This document shows positions 45,858-54,950 of a stretch of DNA of 64,000 bases, one piece after another (position 1 is the first letter of the stretch; every line of letters begins with the position of its first letter). Position numbers and translations under genes: made by a program. Under the pieces are notes generated by a model. That model was not told the DNA's origin, made no database searches, and saw only the letters and a program-made list of their open reading frames with translations. The DNA is from Sphingobacterium sp. GVS05A (GTDB lineage: Bacteria > Bacteroidota > Bacteroidia > Sphingobacteriales > Sphingobacteriaceae): the NCBI RefSeq assembly GCF_019969845.1, contig NZ_JAHXYR010000002.1, positions 372,001-436,000 of the forward strand, written 5' to 3'.

Positions 45858-46544
45858 ATGAAAGTAATACAAACGATTCTAAGCGGCTTATTGATTACGT
45901 TGGTCTCAGGACAACTATTTGCACAGGAAAAAACCAAAGGTATTATTATGGAGCTTGTCAGCGGAGAAAAGATAGAAGCTGCGCAGATCCAGAATTTACG
46001 GAGCAAAGTAGAAGTTCAGACCAACAGAGATGGATCATTTGCCATCGATGCCAATATCAATGATCTCTTCTTGATCAAAGCGAACGGGTACGAACAAGAT
46101 ACTGTATTTATTTATGATACAAGTCTACGGAGAGTCTATTTGAACAGGATAAATACTCCTATCGAATTGAGCCAGGTTATCGTCGAACGGATGACTGACA
46201 GTAGACTTGCAGCTGAAATTCAACGGGAAAAAGAAGCCGGAAAATATTCGGATGCCAGCAAAAACCGTGGTGGGATCCGTATCTCTCCCAGTCGCATATT
46301 TAGCAAGGAAGGTAAACAGGCACGCTCAAACTACAAACTTCTCGTAGCGGAAATGGAAAAAAGAGCCGTTGACCGGAAGTTTACAGATAATCTCATCAAA
46401 GAGCTGACGCCTCTTAACACTTCCGAACTAGCACTATTTAAAGAAAGATTTAGACCTTCATATCAGTTTATCCAAAACAGCAGCATAGAAACACTGCGGG
46501 TATATATCATGGATAGTTACAAGAAATTTAACGAGAAAAAATAA
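45858..46544 (+). CDS. Secreted carboxypeptidase-regulatory-like domain protein
   Basis: A 228-residue exported protein. ATG 45858 leads into a signal peptide (MKVIQTILSGLLITLVSGQLFAQ); the upstream in-frame ATG at 45837 adds seven residues. The first half has a transthyretin-like module: GIIMELVSGEKIEAAQI, EVQTNRDGSFAIDA, DLFLIKANGYEQDTVFI. The second half is charged helix (REKEAGKYSDASKNRGG, then LIKELTPLNTSELALFKERF). The pattern is common in Bacteroidota; its function is unknown. Confidence 0.75.
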   Translation: MKVIQTILSGLLITLVSGQLFAQEKTKGIIMELVSGEKIEAAQIQNLRSKVEVQTNRDGSFAIDANINDLFLIKANGYEQDTVFIYDTSLRRVYLNRINTPIELSQVIVERMTDSRLAAEIQREKEAGKYSDASKNRGGIRISPSRIFSKEGKQARSNYKLLVAEMEKRAVDRKFTDNLIKELTPLNTSELALFKERFRPSYQFIQNSSIETLRVYIMDSYKKFNEKK

Positions 46545-46575
46545 AAAACGAGACTTTTTATCATGTGATTGTCAG

Positions 46576-46618
46576 AAGGTTTTAAACTGTAATATTTTTT
46601 ATTTCAGTTTAAAACCTT
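46576..46618. promoter_or_regulatory. Large inverted repeat upstream of the Rrf2 gene (operator and/or terminator)
   Basis: Arms 46576-46593 and 46601-46618 pair over 18 bp with one mismatch and a 7-base loop. The repeat ends 6 bp before a TACCTTTG -7 box (46625-46632), covering the position of the -33 box. It may act both as the terminator of the upstream secreted-protein gene and as the binding site of the Rrf2 regulator. Confidence 0.6.
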
Positions 46619-46624
46619 TTGCAT

Positions 46625-46632
46625 TACCTTTG
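46625..46632 (+). promoter_or_regulatory. -7 box of the Rrf2 / NAD(P)-binding operon
   Basis: TACCTTTG matches TAnnTTTG exactly and lies 30 bp before the Rrf2 ATG. The -33 position falls inside the inverted repeat, with no TTTG there. Confidence 0.6.
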
Positions 46633-46662
46633 TGTTATCAAAAATAAAAAATCAGCAACAGG

Positions 46663-47076
46663 ATGTTACACAACTTGAGATTTGCAACAGCTTTACATAT
46701 TATGGTCCTAGCACAATTGGAAGAGTCCGAACAGTGGCTTTCTTCCGAATACATCGCGTCAAGCATCCAGGTAAATGCTGTTGTAGTCCGCAAGGAGATC
46801 GCTTCGCTGAAAGCAGCAGCTTTATTAATCAGTAAAGAGGGCAAAGGTGGAGGTATTCGCATAAACAAGGAAAAAGAGCGCATCACCCTTGCAGACATCT
46901 ATCAAAGTACAAAACAAAATGAGCTATCGGGCAAATTCAACAATCCCAATCCAGCTTGTATTGTAGGTAAAAACATCAATGCCAAATTGCAGGATCTTTA
47001 TCAGGAAGTCGACACTGATATTGTAGCGCGTTTGGAAAAAATGACGCTGGTTGATTTCAGTAAAACATTTAATTAA
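46663..47076 (+). CDS. Rrf2-family transcriptional regulator
   Basis: A 137-residue winged-helix protein: RFATALHIMVLAQLEE, LSSEYIASSIQVNAVVVRKEIASLKAAALL as the HTH, then SKEGKGGGIRINKEKERITLADIY. It has one cysteine (NPACIVG) and lacks the three-cysteine Fe-S cluster of IscR/NsrR, so it fits the redox- or stress-sensing YwnA/HypR-like branch. The NAD(P)-binding gene follows 8 bp downstream, a pairing also seen as ywnA-ywnB in Bacillus. It probably represses its own operon. Confidence 0.88.
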   Translation: MLHNLRFATALHIMVLAQLEESEQWLSSEYIASSIQVNAVVVRKEIASLKAAALLISKEGKGGGIRINKEKERITLADIYQSTKQNELSGKFNNPNPACIVGKNINAKLQDLYQEVDTDIVARLEKMTLVDFSKTFN

Positions 47077-47084
47077 AAACACAC

Positions 47085-47732
47085 ATGAAAGTAGCAGTAA
47101 TTGGATCCACAGGATACGTAGGAACACATCTTGTCAAAGAATTGGTTGACCGCAACTACGAGGTCGTAGCACTTGCTCGTCATACAGATAGCATTCCATC
47201 GAACGACAAAATAACGAAAGTACAGGTTGACATCAAAAATCATGAACAGTTGGTAAATGCTTTAACAGGCGTTGATGTAGTTATTTCGGCATTTAATGCG
47301 GGCTGGACTAACCCTAACCTATACGAAGATTTTACCAAAGGCGCTTTGGCAATTCAACAAGCCGTTAAGGATGCAGGCATTAAACGATTTATTGTTGTTG
47401 GTGGAGCTGGAAGCTTATTAATTGATGGCAATCGTCTGGTCGATTCAGCAGATTTCCCTCAGGAAATCAAACCCGGAGCTTTGGCAGCAGCAGATTATCT
47501 TGATACCATTCGCAAAGAAGAACAACTGAACTGGACCATGATCAGCCCTGCCATCGAGATGAATCCGCATGCTGGCGGTACGCGCACGGGCAATTATCGC
47601 ACGGGCTTGGATGCGCCAGTATTTGATCAAGAAGGGCGTTCGAGATTATCAGTTGAAGATCTTGCCGTTGCCATCGTGGACGAGATCGAGAACAAACAGT
47701 TTACAAACAAACGTTTTACTGCAGCCTACTAA
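47085..47732 (+). CDS. NAD(P)-binding atypical SDR (NmrA/YwnB-like)
   Basis: A 215-residue Rossmann-fold protein with the dinucleotide-binding GSTGYVGTHL motif at residues 7-16, VDIKNHEQLVNALTGVDVVISAFNAG, and an IKRFIVVGGAGSLLID strand. It lacks the YxxxK catalytic pair of classical SDRs, as in NmrA-like proteins that bind NAD(P) and may sense redox state or reduce quinones. It is the second gene of an Rrf2 operon and likely responds to electrophile or oxidative stress (inference). Confidence 0.85.
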   Translation: MKVAVIGSTGYVGTHLVKELVDRNYEVVALARHTDSIPSNDKITKVQVDIKNHEQLVNALTGVDVVISAFNAGWTNPNLYEDFTKGALAIQQAVKDAGIKRFIVVGGAGSLLIDGNRLVDSADFPQEIKPGALAAADYLDTIRKEEQLNWTMISPAIEMNPHAGGTRTGNYRTGLDAPVFDQEGRSRLSVEDLAVAIVDEIENKQFTNKRFTAAY

Positions 47733-47777
47733 TAGCGCTACAATCGTTTGATTTAGATTTTATACAAAATTTTATTA

Positions 47778-47805
47778 CAAAAGGGAAGCGCAATCTTCCC
47801 TTTTG
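47778..47805 (+). terminator. Terminator of the Rrf2 operon
   Basis: CAAAAGGGAAG (47778-47788), a 6-base loop, then CTTCCCTTTTG (47795-47805), a perfect 11-bp stem. Confidence 0.9.
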
Positions 47806-47877
47806 TCGTTGATATCATTTATATTTGACATTAATTAAACAATTAAAAAGCTAAATAATCGAAAAAGAATTAATCCT

Positions 47878-49362
47878 ATGCTATTTAAAAAATCGATTCC
47901 TAAACTGATTGCTGAGGCAAATGAAAATGGTGAACATACACTGAAACGAACATTAACAAGTGGCGGATTAATTGCGCTAGGTGTTGGAGCTATCATTGGC
48001 GCAGGACTATTTTCCTTAACCGGAATTGCAGCTGCAGAGAATGCTGGTCCCGCCGTTATCCTATCTTTTATTATCGCTGCCGTTGGTTGTGCTTTTGCAG
48101 GTCTCTGTTACGCCGAATTTGCATCCATGATTCCGGTCGCTGGGAGCGCCTACACCTATTCTTACGCAACTATGGGTGAGTTCGTTGCCTGGATTATCGG
48201 ATGGGACCTTGTATTGGAGTACGCACTAGCGGGTGCTACTGTAGCCGTCAGTTGGTCGCAATACTTTAATCAGCTCCTGATGATTTTCCACATCCATCTA
48301 CCCGACGCACTGCTGAAAGGCCCATGGGAAGGTGGTATGGTTAATTTACCAGCCATCATTATCGTATGTTTGCTTTCGCTGCTATTAATGCGTGGAACAC
48401 AGGAATCATCACGCGTAAACAATATCCTAGTGATCCTAAAAGTAGGCGTTGTATTGATTTTCATTGCGTTGGGATGGAGCTTTATCAACCCTGCAAACCA
48501 CGATCCTTTTATCCCGGTAAATGCTGGTGAGGAAATGGTCAAAAATGGACAGCAAGGCTTTTGGGCTTTTCTAAAGAGCGATGACTTCGGTCATTTCGGA
48601 ATCAGCGGTGTATTGCGTGCAGCAGGTGTTGTATTCTTTGCTTTTATTGGTTTTGATGCTGTAAGTACGGCTGCTCAAGAGGCGAAAAATCCGAAAAAAG
48701 GAATGCCAATTGGTATCATCGGATCATTAATTATCTGTACCCTTCTTTATGTATTGTTCTCTTATGTAATGACAGGTATTGAAAATTATACCATGTTTAA
48801 AGGCGATGCCAAACCAGTAGCTACGGCATTTGCGAAAACAGGATATCATTTTCTGAATACAGCATTAATTATTACGATTATTGCAGGTTATACATCTGTT
48901 ATTCTTGTCATGTTACTCGGACAAAGCCGGGTATTCTATTCCATGAGTAAAGATGGATTGCTTCCAAAAATATTTTCTGATCTTTCCAAAAGACAGACCC
49001 CTTGGAAAACAAATGCAATCTTTATGGTATTCGTAAGTATCTTCGCTGGATTTGTTCCTGTTTCCGACCTTGGTCACATGGTGAGTATAGGTACCTTATT
49101 TGCCTTTACATTGGTTTGTGTAGGTATATTGGTACTCCGCAAAACCGATCCCAATCTAGAACGTCCATTCAAAACACCTCTAGTTCCTTTTGTTCCAGTT
49201 ATGGGTATCATTGTCTGTGTACTGATGATGGCCTCACTACCTATCGAAAGTTGGGAACGTCTGGCAATCTGGTTGGCCCTAGGTCTATTGATTTACTTCG
49301 TCTACGGTAAAAAGCATAGTGTTATCCGTAAACAACACCGAGATCAACAAGGTATAGAATAA
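47878..49362 (+). CDS. APC-superfamily amino acid permease
   Basis: A 494-residue inner-membrane transporter with about 12 helices. The N-terminus has the APC signature GVGAIIGAGLFSLTG, followed by CYAEFASMIPVAGSAYTYSYATMGE and the AFIGFDAVSTAAQEAKNPKKGMP segment of cationic amino acid transporters (YfnA/CAT-like). It would import an amino acid with protons. It stands alone, with its own terminator. Confidence 0.9.
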   Translation: MLFKKSIPKLIAEANENGEHTLKRTLTSGGLIALGVGAIIGAGLFSLTGIAAAENAGPAVILSFIIAAVGCAFAGLCYAEFASMIPVAGSAYTYSYATMGEFVAWIIGWDLVLEYALAGATVAVSWSQYFNQLLMIFHIHLPDALLKGPWEGGMVNLPAIIIVCLLSLLLMRGTQESSRVNNILVILKVGVVLIFIALGWSFINPANHDPFIPVNAGEEMVKNGQQGFWAFLKSDDFGHFGISGVLRAAGVVFFAFIGFDAVSTAAQEAKNPKKGMPIGIIGSLIICTLLYVLFSYVMTGIENYTMFKGDAKPVATAFAKTGYHFLNTALIITIIAGYTSVILVMLLGQSRVFYSMSKDGLLPKIFSDLSKRQTPWKTNAIFMVFVSIFAGFVPVSDLGHMVSIGTLFAFTLVCVGILVLRKTDPNLERPFKTPLVPFVPVMGIIVCVLMMASLPIESWERLAIWLALGLLIYFVYGKKHSVIRKQHRDQQGIE

Positions 49363-49398
49363 TAGAGACAAACACGATCTATTGACACTTGTCTCCAT

Positions 49399-49442
49399 AT
49401 AAACAAATCGGGCTTCCTAAAGAAGAAGCCCGATTTGTTTAT
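49399..49442. terminator. Strong bidirectional terminator between permease and DUF1543 gene
   Basis: A perfect 18-bp stem, 49399-49416 with 49425-49442, GC-rich at its tip (CGGGCTTC / GAAGCCCG) and A/T at its base, between convergent genes. Confidence 0.95.
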
Positions 49443-49483
49443 GTCTAAGTATTATGTGTTTTTGAGTTCGCCCGCCAAATAAG

Positions 49484-50026
49484 CTATAATGCGCTCAACT
49501 TAAAATAGCCATTTGCAATTACATCCTCTTTCAACCCGGTTTTGGGAACAATCTGAATATGATATTTTACTTTATCCGCATCAAGCAACAGATCTTCTAT
49601 TTCATAAATATCATCGACATCCAACCCATATTTATCATCAATATGAGCTGTGCTATGGTGCTTCCAAAAAACGGTGCGCTTGGCCTTCTCTGTTGCTTTA
49701 GCCAAATTGGGGGCAACAATCAGTTCCTTGTAATGAAATTCATCAAACTCATTTGGCTTATAGCCCCCCAGGTTGACAAAAAATAATTTCAATTCTGTAT
49801 CCGACACTGTAGAATTATTTTTTTCTACCACCTTAATTTCAAACTCTCCGATTTTATTAACCACACGGTAAGCATCAATATGAATTTTACCATCAGCATC
49901 AGGCCAGAAATCTTTAATTGGGTCTATAAAATCCTTCAGTTCATTACCGATTCCAAAAAAGATATCATGCTGTTCTGTACGTCTATTTTTCGGTTTACAA
50001 CCGATCAAAATCATAAATAATTTCAT
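49484..50026 (-). CDS. DUF1543 family protein
   Basis: A 180-residue cytosolic protein. I start at ATG 50024-50026 (MKLFMILIGCKPKNRRTEQH), where the DUF1543 pattern begins; the frame to 50098 adds 24 unrelated residues. DUF1543 features are HDIFFGIG, IKDFWPDADGKIHIDAYRVV and a second, similar half (KLFFVNLGGYKPNEFDEFHY, RTVFWKHHSTAHIDDKYG). The duplication suggests an internal repeat. Its function is unknown. Confidence 0.85.
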   Translation of the reverse strand: MKLFMILIGCKPKNRRTEQHDIFFGIGNELKDFIDPIKDFWPDADGKIHIDAYRVVNKIGEFEIKVVEKNNSTVSDTELKLFFVNLGGYKPNEFDEFHYKELIVAPNLAKATEKAKRTVFWKHHSTAHIDDKYGLDVDDIYEIEDLLLDADKVKYHIQIVPKTGLKEDVIANGYFKLSAL

Positions 50027-50181
50027 ATGCAAATAATCTATCTTTGAAAGGCTATATGGAATATCCAGGTTATTTTCATCAGTGTTTGTGCTTTCCAATC
50101 ATGGATATTTCATAACTTAAGCCCATTAAACAATAAAAATAACGATTATCCACCACATTTAATACAGATAAAGACCTGACT

Positions 50182-51054
50182 ATGAGTAAAATTTTCCTAT
50201 CATTTACGTTACTATTCCTGTCTTTGTATTCTTTCGGGCAAAAACGAAGTACAGATAAAAAACTGGAAAAAGAGATAAAACAGCTTATTCAGGGTTTTCA
50301 GGGAGAAGTAGGTATCTATGTGCATTATCTCAAGAAACACAAGGAAGTCAACATCGGAGCCGATAGTATCTTTCCTACAGCAAGCGTTGTGAAGATCCCA
50401 ATTTTAGTGGGCGTCTTTGATAAAATTGAAAAAGGACAGCTGCAATTGGACCAAGAGTATGTCTATCGTGAAAGTCAAAAGTATGGTGGCTCAGGTCTGA
50501 TGCAATTTTTTAAGGACAGCAGCAAAGTTGATCTCAAAACACTCGTCGCTCTCATGCTGTCCTATAGTGACAATGTAACAAGCATCTGGAATCAAAAGCT
50601 TGCTGGTGGTGGAATAGCAATTAACAAGTTGATGAGCGACCTTCAATTACAGCATACCCGTGTCAATTCGCAAACCGAAGGAAGAAAAGCTGATTGGGAA
50701 AAATACGGTTGGGGACAGACGACAGCCAAGGAGATGGCAGATCTCCTAACTTTGATCCGTCAGGGAAAAGTAGTCTCAGTAAAATCTTCGGATCGGATGT
50801 ATCGTTTTCTGGGCAATATGTTCTATGATGAAAGAGCGCTTTCCCAGATTCCTGCTACAGTCAAGGCAGCCTCTAAAACTGGTTCCTTGGATGATGTACG
50901 TAACGAAGTGATTTTAGTCAATGCACCTAAGGGAGACTATGTATTCAGTATATTCACCAAAAACAATCAGGATAAGAGCTGGGGTAAAACCAATGCTGCA
51001 GAAGTATTGACACGCAATCTCTCCAAATTATTGTGGGATTACTACAACAAATAA
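50182..51054 (+). CDS. Class A beta-lactamase-like serine hydrolase
   Basis: A 290-residue exported protein (signal peptide ending SFGQ) with the penicillin-binding-protein/beta-lactamase fold. The catalytic S68-x-x-K71 (TASVVKIP), the SDN loop at 129-131 and K232-T-G (SKTGS) are in the right order and spacing. I cannot find the ExxxN omega-loop motif (Glu166/Asn170 in Ambler numbering) that deacylates beta-lactams; the corresponding stretch reads NSQTEGRKADWEKYGWG. It may be a peptidase-like relative or a divergent lactamase, so antibiotic resistance should not be assumed. Confidence 0.8.
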   Translation: MSKIFLSFTLLFLSLYSFGQKRSTDKKLEKEIKQLIQGFQGEVGIYVHYLKKHKEVNIGADSIFPTASVVKIPILVGVFDKIEKGQLQLDQEYVYRESQKYGGSGLMQFFKDSSKVDLKTLVALMLSYSDNVTSIWNQKLAGGGIAINKLMSDLQLQHTRVNSQTEGRKADWEKYGWGQTTAKEMADLLTLIRQGKVVSVKSSDRMYRFLGNMFYDERALSQIPATVKAASKTGSLDDVRNEVILVNAPKGDYVFSIFTKNNQDKSWGKTNAAEVLTRNLSKLLWDYYNK

Positions 51055-51383
51055 TTTGTTTGCTCCGATTCATTAAGCCTGCCTGCACCGCAGCACAACG
51101 ATGATATAGGCCTTCGGCAGCGCTAAATTTGATACAAATGACAGCATAGTTGTAGGCCTGATAATAATATTGGATATGCTGCTGTAACGACGATTAGCGT
51201 CCCTCCTATGCTGGTACATCGCGGTGATATCCGCTCCAAAAGCTGATCATTAATGACTGTCAATACAAATAAAAGAACATAAAAAACGGAGGCTGAAACA
51301 GTCTCCGTTTTTTATTTTTAAGTAAGCGAATTAGTTTTTCAACGCATCACTAACATTTTTGGCTTTGCGGCCACTATTGTCAT
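51055..51383. other. Intergenic gap before the LEA-like lipoprotein
   Basis: About 330 bases, convergent. Apart from the hairpin at 51280-51313 I find no supported gene. A 48-codon minus-strand frame within it (MYQHRRDANRRYS..) has no family resemblance. Confidence 0.5.
51280..51313. terminator. Bidirectional hairpin terminator
   Basis: AAAAAACGGAGGCTG (51281-51295) pairs with CAGTCTCCGTTTTTT (51299-51313), 15 bp with one G-T wobble and a 3-base loop, with T-runs on both strands. Confidence 0.9.
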
Positions 51384-51905
51384 TTACTTTTTAAAAGCAT
51401 CTTTCACATCTTTTGCAGCCTCTTTTGTGCCGGAAGCAACATCCTTAGCTACCTTTTTAGTACCATCAGCAACATCACCAGCCACTTTTTTAGTACCATC
51501 CGCTACATCTTTTGCTACATCTTTAGTTTTATCAGCAGCTTTATTCGCTGCGTCTACCGTAGCATCTTTCGCGTCTATCAAACCTTCTTTTACGTCCTGA
51601 CCAGCGTCACGCAACGCAGTTTTAGTTTTCTCCCAAGCTGTATTAGCCTCTTCCGAAGCCACACGAGCTTTCTCTTCTGCTGCCTTATCACCTTTGGCGA
51701 TTGCTTCATCTAAAGCTTTCTTAGCTTCCTCAGCTTTCAAACGCGCAGTTTCTTCGGCGTTCTTTAAATCTGCTATTGCTGCATCTACATGTTCACCTAC
51801 TGTTTGCGCAGTATCTGTCGAGTCTGACGCTTTTTTCTCCGAATTATTGCAAGAAGACATTACCAATGCTCCCGCTACTACTGCTAAAAGTGCAATTTTT
51901 TTCAT
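51384..51905 (-). CDS. LEA-like alanine/lysine-rich lipoprotein
   Basis: A 173-residue lipoprotein (lipobox MSSC, Cys19). After a short linker the whole chain is amphipathic helix rich in Ala, Lys, Asp and Glu, with hardly any aromatic residue. The C-terminal third consists of 11-residue units: DGTKKVAGDVA, DGTKKVAKDVA, SGTKEAAKDVK. This period is that of group 3 LEA proteins and apolipoprotein-like helices, which protect membranes or proteins in drying and salt stress. The function here is inference from composition. It is a single gene. Confidence 0.8.
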   Translation of the reverse strand: MKKIALLAVVAGALVMSSCNNSEKKASDSTDTAQTVGEHVDAAIADLKNAEETARLKAEEAKKALDEAIAKGDKAAEEKARVASEEANTAWEKTKTALRDAGQDVKEGLIDAKDATVDAANKAADKTKDVAKDVADGTKKVAGDVADGTKKVAKDVASGTKEAAKDVKDAFKK

Positions 51906-52055
51906 TAGAATATTTGTTTTTTAATGGCAAGAAGTCATCAAGAGCTTATATTTATCCATTTTGGAGCCTATCAACTGCATGATGTTTTCATGTAAGTTTG
52001 TAATTATATGATTAACTAGTCTTCAATTTACAACTTCTATGCCAAATAGAAAAAC

Positions 52056-52943
52056 TTATTGTTTTGGGTAAATTGTCCCCTTCGCCGCTTCCAATGTATT
52101 TTTCAATAATCCGACGATGGTCATCAAACCCACACCACCCGGTACCGGAGTAATCCAGGAAGCTTTAGGTGCCACATGTTCAAAGTCCACGTCACCATAT
52201 AATTTAAATCCAGATTTAGTTTCAGTAGATGTTTCTCTATTGATACCCACATCAATTACCACTGCCCCCTCTTTGACCATATCTGCAGTAACAAAATTCT
52301 TTCTACCGATAGCCGCCACGACGATATCACCACGCAAAACCTCAGTTTTAAGATCTTTCGTACGGCTATGTGTTAAGGTAACAGTACAGTTTCCAGGATT
52401 GGCATTGCGAGCCAATAAGATGCTCATCGGCGAACCAACAATATTGCTACGACCTACCACCACAGCATGTTTACCCGCTGTCTCAATTTTGTAATAATCA
52501 AGCATCAACATAATACCATAAGGTGTCGCCGGGATAAAACAAGGAAGATTACGTTGCATACGACCCAAGTTGATCGGGTGAAATCCATCCACATCTTTGC
52601 GATAATCAATTGCTTCGGTAATTTTGTCCGGGTCAATATGTTTTGGTAAAGGCAATTGAACGATCAGACCGTCGATCGTATCATCTTTGTTGATTTCTTT
52701 GACCTTAGCGATCAATTCCTCTTCGCTGATACTTTCATCGTAACGGATATTTGTAGATTCAAAGCCGACCAATTGACAATTGCGCATTTTGCTGGCCACA
52801 TAGGTCTCACTACCACCATCATTACCGACAAGGATAGCCACCAAATGCGGTTTACGGCCAGTTTGCGTTGTAAATTCGGCTGCGTCCAGCGCAATTTGCT
52901 CTTTGATTTTTTCGGAAACTAGTTTACCATCTAATAGATTCAT
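52056..52943 (-). CDS. folD: Bifunctional methylenetetrahydrofolate dehydrogenase / methenyltetrahydrofolate cyclohydrolase
   Basis: Interconverts 5,10-methylene-, 5,10-methenyl- and 10-formyl-tetrahydrofolate using NADP. The 295-residue protein has the active-site pair Tyr48/Lys52 ([11 protein letters not shown]), Gln96 in [11 protein letters not shown], Asp119 in [12 protein letters not shown], the NADP-binding [12 protein letters not shown], and [11 protein letters not shown] near the C-terminus. It is a single gene downstream of lepA and separated from it by a terminator. Confidence 0.96.
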   Translation of the reverse strand: MNLLDGKLVSEKIKEQIALDAAEFTTQTGRKPHLVAILVGNDGGSETYVASKMRNCQLVGFESTNIRYDESISEEELIAKVKEINKDDTIDGLIVQLPLPKHIDPDKITEAIDYRKDVDGFHPINLGRMQRNLPCFIPATPYGIMLMLDYYKIETAGKHAVVVGRSNIVGSPMSILLARNANPGNCTVTLTHSRTKDLKTEVLRGDIVVAAIGRKNFVTADMVKEGAVVIDVGINRETSTETKSGFKLYGDVDFEHVAPKASWITPVPGGVGLMTIVGLLKNTLEAAKGTIYPKQ

Positions 52944-52966
52944 GTTTAGGAGATTTGATTGTATTT

Positions 52967-52990
52967 AAAAGGAGCCCAAGAGCTCCTTTA
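52967..52990 (-). terminator. Terminator of lepA
   Basis: AAAGGAGC (52968-52975) pairs with GCTCCTTT (52982-52989), with a 6-base loop and a T-run after it on the minus strand. Confidence 0.8.
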
Positions 52991-53011
52991 TTTTATATAA
53001 TTTAAATGTTA

Positions 53012-54802
53012 TTAATCCAATTTCAATACCGCCATAAATGCAGATTGCGGAATTTCTACGTTCCCAACCTGACGCATGCGTTTTTTACCTTTTTTCTGTT
53101 TTTCCAACAATTTACGTTTACGTGAGATATCACCACCATAACATTTTGCGGTTACATCCTTACGCAAAGCGGAAATCGTTTCACGTGCGATGATCTTCGC
53201 TCCGATAGAAGCCTGGATACGAATCTCAAATTGCTGGCGAGGCAGCAGTTCTTTCAATTTCTCACAGATCTTCTTACCAAAATCGTAGGCATTGCTTCGG
53301 TGAATCAAGGAAGACAAGGCATCCACAGGTTCATCGTTCAATCGGATATCCAATTTAACCAAATCCGAAGTACGGTAACCGATTTGATGATAGTCAAATG
53401 AAGCGTAACCTTTGGAAATAGTTTTCAACTTGTCATAGAAGTCAAATACAATCTCACCCATTGGCATTTCAAAAACCAGCTCCACACGGTCCGAAGTCAG
53501 ATAATGCTGATTCATGATTGTACCGCGTTTTTGAATACACAAAGACATGATCGGTCCCACGAAATCCGATTTCGTAATAATATTAGCTTTGATATAAGGT
53601 TCTTCAATCGAATCCAATTTACTTGGATCGGGCAAGTCTGAAGGATTATGTACAATCACTTCTTCCTTATCCTTTGTCATATAGGCTTTATAAGATACGT
53701 TGGGCACGGTAGTAATTACCGTCATATCAAACTCTCTTTCCAAGCGCTCCTGAATAATCTCCATGTGGAGCATACCCAAGAAACCACAACGGAAACCAAA
53801 ACCTAAAGCTGCTGAAGACTCCGGTTCGAATACCAAAGAGGCATCATTCAGTTGCAGACGGTGCATTGATTCACGCAATTCCTCATAGTCTTCTGTATCC
53901 ACAGGATAGATACCAGCAAACACCATTGGTTTCACCTCTTCAAATCCTTGAATAGCCGCGCCGCAAGGGCGGTCTTTATGGGTAATGGTATCCCCTACTT
54001 TCACTTCACGAGCTTCCTTGATACCAGAAATAATATAACCTACATCCCCTGTCTTGATGACTTCTTTTGGCACTTGATTGAGCTTCAACGTACCGATCTC
54101 ATCCGCAAAGTACTCTTTGCCAGTCGCTACGAATTTTACTCTGTCCCCTTTACGGATTTCGCCATTTTCAACTTTGAAATAGGCCATGATACCACGGAAT
54201 GAGTTGAATACAGAGTCAAAGATCAACGCTTGTAGCGGTGCATCAGCATCACCTACAGGGTGTGGAATCCGTGCAACAATAGCTTCCAGGATATCTGGAA
54301 CCCCAAGACCGGTCTTTCCAGAAGCAGGAATAATTGCATCACGTTCACCACCGATCAAATCGACGATCTGATCTTTCACCTCTTCAGGCATCGCCCCCGG
54401 AAGATCCATCTTATTTAAGATCGGGATGATTTCCAAGTCATGCTCTAAAGCCAAATATAAGTTTGAGATTGTTTGCGCCTGAATCCCCTGTGATGCATCC
54501 ACAATTAACAACGCCCCTTCACAGGCAGCGATAGAACGGGATACTTCATATGAAAAGTCAACGTGTCCAGGAGTATCAATCAGGTTCAAGATATATTCCT
54601 GACCATCTTTTTTATAATTCATTTGGATGGCGTGACTCTTGATCGTAATACCACGTTCACGTTCCAAATCCATATTATCAAGTAATTGTGCCTGTGCTTC
54701 GCGTTGACTGATGGTATTGGTATACTCTAAAAGGCGATCTGCCAAAGTACTTTTGCCATGGTCAATATGCGCAATAATACAGAAATTACGAATGTGCTTC
54801 AT
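53012..54802 (-). CDS. lepA: Elongation factor 4 (LepA)
   Basis: A 596-residue translational GTPase that back-translocates or remodels stalled ribosomes. The G domain has [14 protein letters not shown] (P-loop), RGITIK (switch I), DTPGHVDF (G3) and NKMDLPGA (G4). EF-G-like domains follow, and the LepA-specific C-terminus ([26 protein letters not shown], read in parts) is present. The length matches the family. Confidence 0.97.
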   Translation of the reverse strand: MKHIRNFCIIAHIDHGKSTLADRLLEYTNTISQREAQAQLLDNMDLERERGITIKSHAIQMNYKKDGQEYILNLIDTPGHVDFSYEVSRSIAACEGALLIVDASQGIQAQTISNLYLALEHDLEIIPILNKMDLPGAMPEEVKDQIVDLIGGERDAIIPASGKTGLGVPDILEAIVARIPHPVGDADAPLQALIFDSVFNSFRGIMAYFKVENGEIRKGDRVKFVATGKEYFADEIGTLKLNQVPKEVIKTGDVGYIISGIKEAREVKVGDTITHKDRPCGAAIQGFEEVKPMVFAGIYPVDTEDYEELRESMHRLQLNDASLVFEPESSAALGFGFRCGFLGMLHMEIIQERLEREFDMTVITTVPNVSYKAYMTKDKEEVIVHNPSDLPDPSKLDSIEEPYIKANIITKSDFVGPIMSLCIQKRGTIMNQHYLTSDRVELVFEMPMGEIVFDFYDKLKTISKGYASFDYHQIGYRTSDLVKLDIRLNDEPVDALSSLIHRSNAYDFGKKICEKLKELLPRQQFEIRIQASIGAKIIARETISALRKDVTAKCYGGDISRKRKLLEKQKKGKKRMRQVGNVEIPQSAFMAVLKLD

Positions 54803-54950
54803 ATAGGATTTTTAAACTCTTTTGCTAAAAGGCAAAGATACCTTTTTTTATACATATTTATAGAATCAAGTATATTTTTCGTTTATGTGATAAGGTAGGA
54901 AGAAAAGATTTGCTATAGACATGAGCCACAAGCAAAAAGCATTTTCATTT

